A stretch of 64,000 nt of DNA, from the NCBI GenBank assembly GCA_019321725.1, contig CM033106.1, forward strand, positions 26,400,118-26,464,117, written 5' to 3'. The stretch comes from Paulownia fortunei. Lineage: Eukaryota; Streptophyta; Magnoliopsida; Lamiales; Paulowniaceae. The notes under the pieces were generated by a model. That model saw nothing but the letters and a program-made list of their open reading frames with translations, searched no databases and was not told the origin of the DNA. The position numbers were made by a program, and so were the translations under genes. This document shows positions 27,501 through 38,700 of the stretch, one piece after another (within the stretch, counting starts at the first letter, position 1; every line of letters starts with the position of its first letter).

Positions 27501-30500
27501 TGATGGCTTGAGATGTATCTACTATATAACACGCTTTCTTGGGGTAAGATCATTGAGCTGTTTGTTGACTGATTTGTAGTTAGTACTTCACTTGTTTTTT
27601 GTATTTTTCTCATGTTAGATTGGATTTTGCTTAGACTCTGATAAGATTTTTCAATTAATCATTGGGCCTAAGTTTCTTATTTAATAAGTTGTGGTAAATA
27701 AGCAACAGATCTAATGGCTGTATCTTTGCTGACATGATGTACTTTCCAGTTGAAATTTAATTTACTTGAGTCTACTTTGCAAACTGAGAATTTCGCAAAT
27801 AAACTACAGGCTTTAGTAGTATCTCATAATACGACACTTGAAAGAATGATTAGCATTTATGAAAATACTACTGGACTTTTGTGGATCGTGCTTTAGCTTT
27901 TCATTTTTCTATTCAAGGAGGTCTAATACGAATTTTTCATTTTTACTTGCAGTTGTTTTTGGCTTTACTCTATGAGAGAGGGGAGTTTGAGTTTATACCT
28001 ACTGGTATGTTTCTTCTTTCATGATGAATATTCATTTCCACTTGTACATGCAAAATACATATTGTGCTATGATCACCCACACAAGTTCCAAATGGCATTT
28101 CAGACTCCCCCAACCCCAGTTATGTGGATGTATGTGGTAGTGATAGTGCATGCGCAGGACAAAAATATTAAGTGCAAATTAGGCTTGTATCCTTTGGATA
28201 CTCGAAAAATAACCTAAGTGATGGCTAGATGATGTTTATATCTCTGGTCATTGCATTTTGTCAAATCATGGTGCCGTGAGAACGTACAAATGTCTGGTGG
28301 GTAAGTTACTCCATCTGGTTTGTTATACTTTTTAATGATGTCTCTTCTCAAGTATAACACTCTCTGAGTCCTTCCCACGAAAGTGACAGTTTTAAAGACT
28401 AGTACTGATGTAGCCCCTTCAATTCCTAAAATAGTAGACACCTTTCCAAATATAATGGGATTCTTCTTGAAAGTTGATTCCGGAATTAAGAATTGCCAAA
28501 ACAGTAATTGGTGTTCTTGGAGTATCTTGACCTGTTAATTTTTATTTAGCTTGTCATGTCTAACACAATAAGGATTGTGGTTTAGGTTGTTTCAGGGAAT
28601 TTTGGTTTTTAATTTTTATGGAAGGTTTAGTGGCATTTGCCATTTATGTACTTTTTATGGAAGCTCAAGGTCTGGTGATCACTGTTGCAGCTTTGCAGCC
28701 TTTAGCTTGCTCTTTCTAGTCCTCATTTTCTTTGAACCCTCAGGCTACTCCTTTCCAGGTCCTCTACATGTGGGACCACGTGTGGGGTTATTGTTTTGGG
28801 ACTTGCCATCTAAATTTAACCCTTCCTTGCAAGCTTTGTACTCTTTCCGAACTCCAAACCTTATAATGAACTTTCAGAGTAACTAATTTGGCAAAATAAA
28901 CACTTTTAAGATAAAATTGTAAGCCTTGTGCTCAGTATGTTGGAACTAAAGATATCAAACCACTTTAAATCGAAGGATTTCAAATTCTGTATAATGATTG
29001 AAAATTGTCTTAAAACTATTGCTAAAAGATACAAAATCCTACTAAATAAATTAGTCAAATAAGTATAATATATATATTTTTTATTGTGGGCTTGAAATCC
29101 TCAGTTCTAAATCTCTAAATACAAGCTCACTAGTTTTTATATAAGGAAAATGGCAAAGCAGCACGAAAAGTTGTTTGTACCTAGGTTTTAAATTGAATCA
29201 TGAGCACAAGCTTGGAAGAGAATTTCAAATAATTAGCCATTAAATTTGATGATATGATAGGGTTGGGCTTTTTAAACTGATGGAGCTGTCACAGCTAGAC
29301 AGACCGTAACTTGCCTTTGCCCAAGCCAGCCCCTTAATACAGATGGATTTGTTTATTTCTGGGACTAGCATTTTTATAGGACTCATTCTGTCTAACTTGG
29401 AGGGACTTTAATAAAAATCCTATGAAATACAATTCATTGAGGTGAAAATCATTTAAGCTCTATAGCTCTAATATAAATAGATAAGCTGCTGGTGTTTTCT
29501 TTTCTTTTTTGTTTTTTGTTTTTTGTTTTTTTATTTTTTTGTTTTTTTTTTCCAAATTCTCGTATAAATAGATAAGTGAGTGTGGGTAGCATTGGTTAAA
29601 AAAACCTCTAATTGGCCCCAAAGTTTGGCGGTTCGAAATCCATTCTTCCAATGGTTGATCAAGACTTTGCGCCCATGTTACAGCTTGGGGCAGATACGCT
29701 TTGGATTTGGCCACATTGCTTGCCTTAGATGAACACAAGCTTGTTTTTTGAAGCAAAGCTCTAAAGAGGGACTGGCTTGGTTACCATGTCTCTTAAATAT
29801 GGAGCAATTGAAAGCCAAATATCACTTAATAAGCAATTTAAGAATATTAAGGAGGGAAGACGGAAGGAATGAAATTACACAAAAAGGGCAACCTACTTTT
29901 AATCTCTCAAGCCAGCACTTCGGAAATAGATAAAGTAATGTGAAGAAATGTTGCCGGGGGCTATTTGGACTTAGTACTGACTAGGAAAAGATGATGTAAG
30001 TTTTAGTTTTAATCATTATCTTTTACATATAGTGAAAGATATTGAAAGACCATTATCTTTTACTAGTCATGCTAAATAAGAGATTGAAATTAACCCTAAT
30101 GATAGATTCGATGAGAACACCTACTTTTTATGCATCTTCTCATTCATTGAAATACATTTGGCAAGATATTCCATTGATTTCTCCTTTTTTACAGTTTTAG
30201 TTTAGACCATACTTCAAGTAAAGACCATACTACAAGTATCCGATGATGTTACTTTTTACTTCTTCATCACACCAATGGGAAGGACTCAACGCTTTCTCAT
30301 CTTGAGAAGGGACATAATCACTTTATGTGATCATTATATTCATTGCTGCATTGGTGAGCCTTTGTTTGTTGAAATTTGGTACATTGAGTTTGTAAACTAA
30401 CTGTTGCTTTGTACACAGGAGGCTTGGGGATTCAAAGAATGTTTGACGTGGGTGCTAGTGTGCTTATTCTGACTCTCTTTTTCATTGGCATCGGGTATAG

Positions 30501-30558
30501 ATGGGTGCTTAGAGAGCGTGGCAGGCGTTTGGCAGCTATACAAACATGGGATGGTTGA
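24545..30558 (+). CDS. RING-type E3 ubiquitin ligase, RNF170-like, tandem copy 1
   Basis: Predicted membrane-bound E3 ubiquitin ligase of 303 aa from five exons: 24545-24968, 25940-26136, 27445-27543, 27953-28004, 30419-30558. The N-terminus is acidic and Met/Glu-rich with a 39-codon internal repeat. The RING (C3HC4) starts CPIC, continues NCGHWFC and SCI, and ends CRCPLC. It is followed by a DUF1232-like C-terminal part with two hydrophobic segments and a basic end, as in RNF170 proteins anchored in the endoplasmic reticulum. Human RNF170 targets IP3 receptors; plants lack standard ones, so the plant substrate is unknown. The phase of exon 2 requires exon 1 to end at 24968, directly before GCAAGT, so intron 1 is GC-AG. 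Exons 2-5 match copy 2 (from 32770) in length exactly. An upstream TTG at 24509 extends the frame but is not a credible plant start. Confidence 0.88.
24590..24760 (+). repeat. Direct repeat with 117-nt (39-codon) period inside RNF170-like exon 1
   Basis: CCCACCAAGAAATGGAAA occurs at 24600 and again at 24717, each followed by diverging GGAAATG-type units. It encodes two related Met/Glu-rich blocks beginning HQEME. The second RNF170-like gene lacks this block, so it probably arose by local duplication and slippage after the tandem duplication. Confidence 0.75.
25477..25592. repeat. Perfect 56-bp inverted repeat with 4-nt loop
   Basis: The arms 25477-25532 and 25537-25592 are exact reverse complements around the loop ACAT. 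It lies in intron 1 of the first RNF170-like gene and would fold into an uninterrupted hairpin if transcribed. No coding potential is attributed to it. It could be a young inverted duplication, a hairpin small-RNA source, or a read or assembly artefact. Confidence 0.95.
29472..29576. repeat. 14-bp direct repeat flanking a T-rich 77-bp segment
   Basis: TATAAATAGATAAG occurs at 29472-29485 and at 29563-29576. The 77 bp between are mostly runs of T broken by G. This resembles a target-site duplication around a short retroposed piece whose poly-A tail is on the minus strand. The SINE-like sequence begins immediately downstream. Confidence 0.6.
29577..29760 (+). mobile_element. tRNA-derived SINE-like element
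   Basis: An A-box-like TAGCATTGGTT at 29587-29597 is followed 32 nt later by the B box GGTTCGAAATC at 29630-29640. This order and spacing are those of an internal RNA polymerase III promoter, but the flanks do not fold as a tRNA. It lies in intron 4 of the first RNF170-like gene. The 3' border is not defined. Confidence 0.5.
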
Positions 30559-32769
30559 GCAACCGGTTTGGAGGACTTCCTCGATTTGCTCTTCTGTAAT
30601 TGCAGATAGACTTGCAAGCTGTGTCGTTACTTGGTAGGAAGGGTCTGTTTTAGATGTGCCACTCCACCTTAGGTAGTTTGTAGAATTCACTTACTTCTAC
30701 ATGTACAGTCTCCAATAAGCTGATGCTAAAGTTTAAGTTCAATGTAAATAGGAAAATGGATGCACCATTGTATTGTTATTGCTCGTATTTCACTTGGTAA
30801 TCATATTCTATTTTTTGTCAATATTTTATATCGATCTAAATTTGAACTTTTTGTAAGTCTAAGATGATTAGAAGTCAATAGCGCAATATACAGATAATGA
30901 CACTGTCATGTAAACTTAACTGCATGATCATGGCATAAATCGTTTATGAATGTGTTTGAATGTTGTTGTTGGAAAGTATGTTTTAGCCTATCATGAGGCA
31001 AAATGAAGATGGCAAAATGACTATTTCTTGTATCCCATATTACATAATGGAGTAGTTGTGTTGTTGAAATCATTTTTTCAGCCTTTAAGATTTCCTGTTA
31101 ATAATTTTGGGTAATAATACAATGCAAGGCATCAACATATTTGTGTTAAGGACTTGGTTCTTATTTTCTTATTTAAGTTCATAACGTCATAAGCATCTCT
31201 CCCATACATGAGTTTATCTATTTAGTTATAAGGCAATTTTATGAAGAATACTAAGCTAACAACTGAAAAACGTGGAACTGGAAACTCAAAATACTAGATA
31301 AAATAACGTGAAAGAGGAAAACCATTTTTTACTGCTTGAATCTTCACTATTTCATGACATTCCTAGCAAGAAAGGTTTCTTTAATAGGAAAAACTCGGTC
31401 GTTATTCCATGAAAATTTTAGTAAGAAAAGTATTCTTCCAGTTTGAAATTTTTGAGGAATAATTAAAATATATATATATATATATATATTAAGGGGGTGT
31501 TTCACTAAACTTTATTTAAAAGATTTTATAAGATCTTATAAAATATTAAATTTTATTTTAAAAATAAGTTATTAAAGTATTTGAATAAAATAAGTTAATG
31601 GAGTTTTTAAAATATCAGTAATGTTAATTTTGCAATTAATCATCATAATTAAAGGAGCTTGTTCAAATAAGAGTTTATTTTGAAAATAAGTTAGGTGGAG
31701 TTATATTTTTTTTTTAGAAATTTATAAGCTCTCACACATTTTTTTTTTTAAATTTCATAAACCCTTTGAAAAAAAAAATTTATCAAATAATTTTTGATAC
31801 CTTATAAAATTTTATACAATTTTTACTTATAAAATATTTTAAAAAGCTTAAAAGAACTCATCCAAACACCTTGTAAATACTTTTTGTCTATATGTTTTAT
31901 GTTGATTCAATTTTCATATTTTCTAATATTACCACTTGTAGTTCAATTTTTGACATCATGGGGATGATCGGGGCAAGAACAAAAAATTACGTGATTTCTT
32001 CAATCTCATTAAGTCGACAAAGTGCTCATTAGGTGGACCTAAAGGTTTAGGAAAACTTCATAGTTTTGAATTTTCAGAGTTAAAACGTTTGGTTTGGTGT
32101 TCAACAAGGGAAGAAGTGTTTTAACACCCCATAAAAATATATAAATTCCCTATAACTTCCATAAACAAAATAATACAAAACAATACATAAGAAAAACAAG
32201 AGATTTACTCTTCTTGTTCACTAAAATTGCCTTGTTGTTCGTCATAATTTAGATTGAATAATTGTTTTAACATATTTAAGAAGTGTAACATTAGAGATTA
32301 GGGAGTTTGTATGCTTTTAAAATATATATATTTTTTAGTAAAACTTTCCATACACAATATTTTCCTACTTCAAATTATAATACTTTATAATTTATGTTTT
32401 TAATACTTTTCTTGTTCATTATCCCCACCGAGATCCAAAGTCCAAACATGCCATAAACATATAAATAAATAAATAAACAAATACTTTTTCTTCCCAAAAT
32501 TAAAGGTCAAAACGTGTTCCGTGTTTGCTTGTCTGAAAAATATAATGTTTTAAATTTTCAAACCTTGCTTGAAAAATTGTGTTATAGCCCCATAATTTTT
32601 CATAATTGCTATTTTTACCCCCTGAAGTAATGACAAGAATACGGATAATATTGCCGTGATATTCGGGAAAACCCTCGGGTTCGTCACGCACAATACACAC
32701 GCATTGCAAATGTGATCACACCGTTTCACTCCATTCACCATCACAAGAAAAATAAATTCTAGAAGAAAA
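30559..32769. other. Spacer between the tandem RNF170-like genes
   Basis: It contains the 3' flank of copy 1, a TA microsatellite at about 31467-31489, a MITE-like element directly after it, and the promoter side of copy 2. Apart from that element I see AT-rich unique sequence with no gene. Confidence 0.6.
31491..31873. mobile_element. MITE-like element, about 380 bp
   Basis: The left end GGGGTGTTTCACTAAACTT and the right end, whose reverse complement begins AAGGTGTTTGGATGAG, form imperfect terminal inverted repeats of the 'GGTGTTTGG' kind common in small plant DNA transposons. The interior is AT-rich and non-coding. The element abuts a TA repeat. Superfamily is not assigned. Confidence 0.5.
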
Positions 32770-35700
32770 ATGAAAACCCTGACCCTTTTCTTCTCTAAAA
32801 CCCGAGATACCAACCCGAACCCGGAACCCAGTTCTCACCGCAGCGGTGAGACTAGTGGAGGAGGTGGAGGAGGAGGTGAAACGCCGGACCCCGGGGAAAC
32901 GGCGCCGGCTAGCGAGAGAGAAACAGTTGCGGTAACTGCTGGTGGTGAGAGCGATGAGACGCCCACCCCGACGACGTCTGGTGAGGCAGAGAGGAAAAGG
33001 GCAATAATGGAAAAGCCACCAACTGATGACGTGTGCCCTATTTGCTTTGGGAATTTTGATGTGCCGTGCCGGGCGCCTTGTGGTCACTGGTACTGCGGTG
33101 AGATTTTTCTTACTTGGGTTGTGCAGAAAGTTTACGAACTTATGTTTGTTGTTCATGATTTTAAGTACTTCTTATATTTACGTGTTTGTGTTTTTCTGTG
33201 TAGTGATAATCTTTTTTTTGCCTTCTCATTATGTGCCTATATAATCGGACAGAGCATCATGTAGTGGGCATGTGTCCGTGGTAATAATGCTCAAGAAATT
33301 TTAGAAAGTTTAAGGTATAGAATTACTTTTAGATACTTTTAGTATCTGTGAATGAGGCTGAGCATTGTAAGATGTGTGTGTGAGAGAGAAATCAGTGGTG
33401 CCTAATCCTATTACCTCATGAACTCGGGAATAGGTCTGCGCTAAAAGCCCTCATATCTCTTCCTTCTACGAGCTCGGGTTATGAAAGGAATCTGTATGGT
33501 GGAAGAGCCAGGGGAGGCTCATATGACTGAGAGAAATGAAAAAAAATGTGACTTGAATTTGAGGTATAAGGGTGCCTTCGTGTTGCATTCATCTCTTATG
33601 CCCATTCTGAGAGCTTCACTGTTTTCCCTCAGTGGTTTTTTGTTTGAAGAAGATTTTTTTTTATCATTGCTTGAACTATAGTAAAAAGCAAAAAGACTAA
33701 ATTTGGGCATTCTTAACAATGTACTATGTTTTTGGAATTAAACTTAATGTTGAATTTTAGAAGACAATTTTCCTAACATCTCTGTACTTTTGTTGATGTA
33801 ATTAGTCTTCTGGAACTTGGTATACTTGGCAAGCAAAATTTTGGGTGAAATTACTAAGGTTTATTGAGCAGAGTGTAATTGTTGGTGAGCAGTAATTTTT
33901 AGATTTATTTGGAAGGCTACTTGGATACATTTGCTGCTTATGAATTGAAGAAAGAAACCTTATTGTGGTTTTTTATTAGTTTAGGTTCAAAATTAAATCA
34001 TACTTGGATGCTTATCAGTAGTTAATTATTGAGAGAATTAATTAATAGATAAGTATATAATGATTCTTACAACAAGTATAGTTGAGTTTTATGGAGATCC
34101 AGCACTATACTACTCGGGGTGCATAAAGGAAACTGCTCCTTTTTTGCGGGACAGCAATGTTGAGATATATTGTGGAAGAGGATAATGTTGAGACAACTCC
34201 TGAGAGAGGCACAATCAAATGAAAACATTTGAAAAATTGAAGTTGAGCCGGAAAGAGCTGAAACAGTTTTTGAACTTTTTGGGGATCTATTGCATGTCCG
34301 ACGGAAAAGCATGTTACTAATCATGAGGATTTCTTGATGAGGGCAATGAGAAAATGATAAAGAAGATAATAACAAGTTACAGGATTGTGCTAGGCTGAAA
34401 ACTAAAATGCTGGAAATCTCTGTTAGTTATGAAGGAAGAAGTGGCGAGAGAAACAAAAAATTAAGGTCAGTGGAAATGAATGATACATTTTTCTTGCATG
34501 TTTTTTGGGGTAGGGGTAGGGGTTGGGGGGATGTTGTCAAATTCCGTTCTCCAATTTTTGTTGTGATATTTCTGTGTCTATATTGGAATGAAGATCATCG
34601 ATAGAGGTTGCAGTTTCTTCATGCAACTCTTTGAATTAATTTTTCAATTGTGAAAGTCTCTTTGTGTGTGTCTGTGTTTTTGCATTCCTTGATTTGTGAT
34701 GTGTGTTTGCATTCCTTGATTTGTATTATTGTATTATGGAAGTGCTTATAGAGGAGTTTGTGATAATTTTTTATGTACCTATTTGTTGGTTTTGTCGTTC
34801 TTGGAGTCTTTTGGTTTGTGCCTGTACTTTCAAAGTTCGTGTTTGGTTATTGTTTGACCAATCTTACCCTATCAACAGCTTCACTCAATTAGCATGATCT
34901 TCTGTTATTAAAAAAAATGAAGTAAGATCAGTTCTGCTACTCCTTAGCTCAACAAAATTCACTTCTTCTGGTGTACTCTGCTCTAGTTTACTCAGGTTCT
35001 TTATGTCTGATTAGAATCAACTATTATGTGGTTTTGAACCTCCTTCTTATAAATGCTGATTTTATACCATATAACATGTTATATCCACTCCATTTTTTTA
35101 AAAAATAATTTTCTGTGTTTTACAGGAAGTTGTATTCTGCAGTACTGGAACTTTAGTGCTGCATTGCAGCCATGCAGGTGTCCTATGTGCTCGCAGCGCA
35201 TAACTAAATTGATGCCGGAGGCATCATTGTATCACAGACATGAAGTGGAAATTAATAAGGTTTTACAGAAGGTTGGCGACTATAACCGCTTATTTGTGGG
35301 AGGCATTTCTGGATTTATGCTGGTGCGTTGATGCATTTATATTAATGTAGGATCTGAAAATGCTTGCGAAATAGTAGAGATGGCTTTCAGTTCATATTCT
35401 TTTGTTATCTGCGCAAAGTGATTAATGAAACTCGTGTAGTATGGTGAAGACCAAATGAGTTGGCATAAATATTACCTGGACTATATGACTAGAAAAGTTT
35501 AAACATGATTATTTGATTCTTCATTTTTTGTAAATAATGAAGTCTTGGATAACGGATATGCTTAGTTTTCCACTTATTTAGTGCTTATACTACAGATATC
35601 TACATCAGATTGGGCATGAATAGTTTAACGCTAATAAGGGACCTTCAAGAAGTTCGACAAATTGAACGGATAAATTTTTGTTGACAATCACAAGGTCAAT

Positions 35701-38700
35701 CTTAGCTCTGTATGTTGATTTTATTTTTTATGAGAATAGTTATATGGGTGTCACAGGCAAGTTCACATAGTCTTGGAAGTATGAGAGGTAAGAAATTAGA
35801 AAAATGGTGATGAAATAACAAATGATCCAGACAAAAGCTTTATCCAACACCTACTACTGTAATTCTGAAGTACGAAACTTGCTGCCCCCACAACCACTAA
35901 TTAATTGGCACATGCTTTGGTGATTGCTGTTCTGTTGTCAACTTCACTCTATACACAATCCGACAACGTGCCACAAACCTCTAAGTTAATCTCGGACCCG
36001 CCCCAAACCCGGCGGGTTGGACCCGTTTAACAATTGTTTTAAAAAATATTTCTTTTAACAATAATACCACTAAAACTTTATAAAAAATATATTTTTTAAT
36101 AAAATAATATCACATAAATATATATTAAATAAATAAAAAATTAAACAGGGCTGGTTCTAGGCGGCGTGGGTTTGAAAACAAAAATCCAAGACCCGCTCTG
36201 GACCCGTTTGTAGTCGTAAAAACCTGTCCCTATTGTCATGTTAGGTCAGAGGGATCGACATTGTTGGTGAACAAAGTGGTGTTATTGCATAATAGTGATC
36301 TGTACGGTAGAACGTAACTAGTTCCCTCCAAGCTAGGGACTATTTTCATTTTATTTTGTTTTATTTTATTTTCAATTATAACGTGACCTATAATTGAACT
36401 GTCATTCTTACCTGTATAATCTTGATGTTAAAGATTTTTTTATAACATCTCATTCCATTTAATTCCTCTCCAAGATCTTTGATTTCTGTTTTTCCCCTGT
36501 TTTTACAGAAATTTCTTGCTATTCCATTGTACATAAAGAGAATGTTCCGTGAGATGTTGAATCCTGACAGACCTGGTGTTTATCTTCATGAAATGCGAGT
36601 GATTGCAGTTAAGTTCATCTAACTGTTGGCAAAAGTAAAATGGGAAGGAATTACTGGATTCCCTTTCATCAACCACTTTGTTTTCACATATGTTTCTTCT
36701 ACAAGACAATTGTGTTTCAGTAGCTGATTTCTTCTCTTACAAAAACTAATGGTTCTTGTTAATCATTGCTTATGGAATTTTCTATATGCAAAATCAAATA
36801 TTTGGATTGTAGCTTTGAAGGTTTTTCTAAATAATTTATTTTCCAAGATTCTGCAAATCTGAGCATCTAGTTGAAATCTTCTTTGAGCTTATATCTGAAA
36901 AGTGAAGTTAAAAGTTGATGCTAGGGTCATCTTGCATCAAGTTTACCTGTTTTTCAGTTCTCGCTGAAGGGAGATAACTGGTGGGAAAAGTGATGCCTTC
37001 ATACTTACTACAGTTGCTTTTGGCCTCTTGAGAACCTAAATGTGAGTAAAAGGGGATGGCCACGAGGGTGCCCAAAGGTCTGGGGATCCTTAGGAGTTCT
37101 TTGTCCTTACCTAGCGAAATGAGGTGTATTTTAATACATTTTAGAGTTCTGCAATTATAGGAGGGGACAAGAAAGGTTAATGGTCAGCTGAAAATGTGAT
37201 GCAATGATTTTAAGTGCTCCGTCCAACAATGAAGGTAAAAGAAACCAGGCAACAAGTAAAAGGATTCCAAGAAGTGGGATTTAAATTTTGAAATGTGATT
37301 GATTCTTGTTCTTTGGGCTATCTCTCCATATATACAATGATATGCTGGATGTACGTGTCTGCTCAGCTTGAGCTTATGTTTGCGAGATAAGTGGTCATGG
37401 CTATCTAATGTATGTAAATGAGAATAAAGTTTTGCCTCTTCAATGTGTTTAAGCAGAAGCGATCAGAAGAAGATGAAAAGAGTGAAGAATCTTCTTCTTT
37501 CTCTTCTTATTTGGTTTATGGCTGTATGGCTTATCCAAATATTACTACTTTTAGAGGCTATATGGTAAGGGGAGAAGTTGTGGGGATTTTTCGCTGCCAA
37601 TTTTTTTTCCTGCTCTGCGTATCCTGCAAAACATTCTATTGAAGAAAATTAGCAATTGATTTTTGTCAACATTAGATTCCTGTTTCCTTCAGCTTTCCAT
37701 CCAATCAAATATGTCACTGAGATTGGCTTTTGTTTTCTTCAATGTCGTTTTTCTTTAGATTCATTTTGCCATTTATCATCCTGCTATTCACGCAATATCT
37801 TATTAGTGATATGGAATTGTTCTTTCTTAGAATTTTCTTTGGTGTTGGCGAGGGTTGCTTACTATCATAGGTTGCATCTGCTTTTCTGTATTAATGCTAG
37901 GATGTTTGCTTCAATGGTTCTAGCAGTAGTTTGTAAATATCCTGAAGTAATTCCCTTTCCTTTGCATTTGCAAATAGAGTCCTGACTATAACTAGAACAT
38001 TCCTCGATGTTTTAAACATATAATTCCTATTAATAAGCATTTCTCTTTCTTGAAAGCATGGTATCCGTTCAACTTTATTATTTGAAGTTTCTATTGAGAA
38101 ACTTCAAGCATTATCTTGCAGGTAAAAGATATCATTTCGAAGCATTAAGCTCAGTCCTAAAATATTGTGCTATATTTTCATCTAGGTTTCAGTTAGATAA
38201 TCCAATTGGGGATCTCAGAAAAATGATGTGAATACCTTTCAACTCAATTAGATTCGGCATATCATAGGTCAATGTTAATGCAGACGTGCAATCTGATTTT
38301 ATTTTACTAAAAGGTTTGAAGTAAATTTTTATTCACATTTGCTGGTGCTTCTGAGATTGTGGCACATGGATAAAGTGGCAGTTCCTGTTTGCTCAAGACA
38401 GATTGGTATTTCTTATTTATTTAGTCAAACTGCAGCTAGCTTCCTCTGGATTAAGCATAGGTGATTATTGAATATAGATGTTTGAAGACTAGAGTCATAT
38501 GTATAGTAGAGGATATATCAGGTGGATCCACAAGCTCGAATACAATGATTTGCCTCTCAATAGATACACATGGAGTCATTTATGTTTAGTCATGGGAAAG
38601 AATCATGTTAGCAGAGCTTCAATGTGAATTATTAAAGTATACACGCAGCATCATTGTGAATTTCTTGCTTGTTTCCGAGTGCATACCCATGATGATATCT

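Noticed and set aside
32716..33156. 146-aa minus-strand ORF over the RNF170-like exon 1
   Set aside because: It is the antisense shadow of a GC-rich exon whose plus-strand frame encodes the RING protein.
34067..34375. Minus-strand ORF and a plus-strand text resembling coding sequence ([12 protein letters not shown]) in RNF170-like copy 2 intron 1
   Set aside because: The frame is short and broken and I recognise no family; it may be a relic but cannot be supported.
37418..37642. ORF in copy 2 intron 3 with an acidic [11 protein letters not shown] stretch as an extra exon
   Set aside because: Adding it would break the exon 3 to exon 4 junction that is conserved with the tandem copy.
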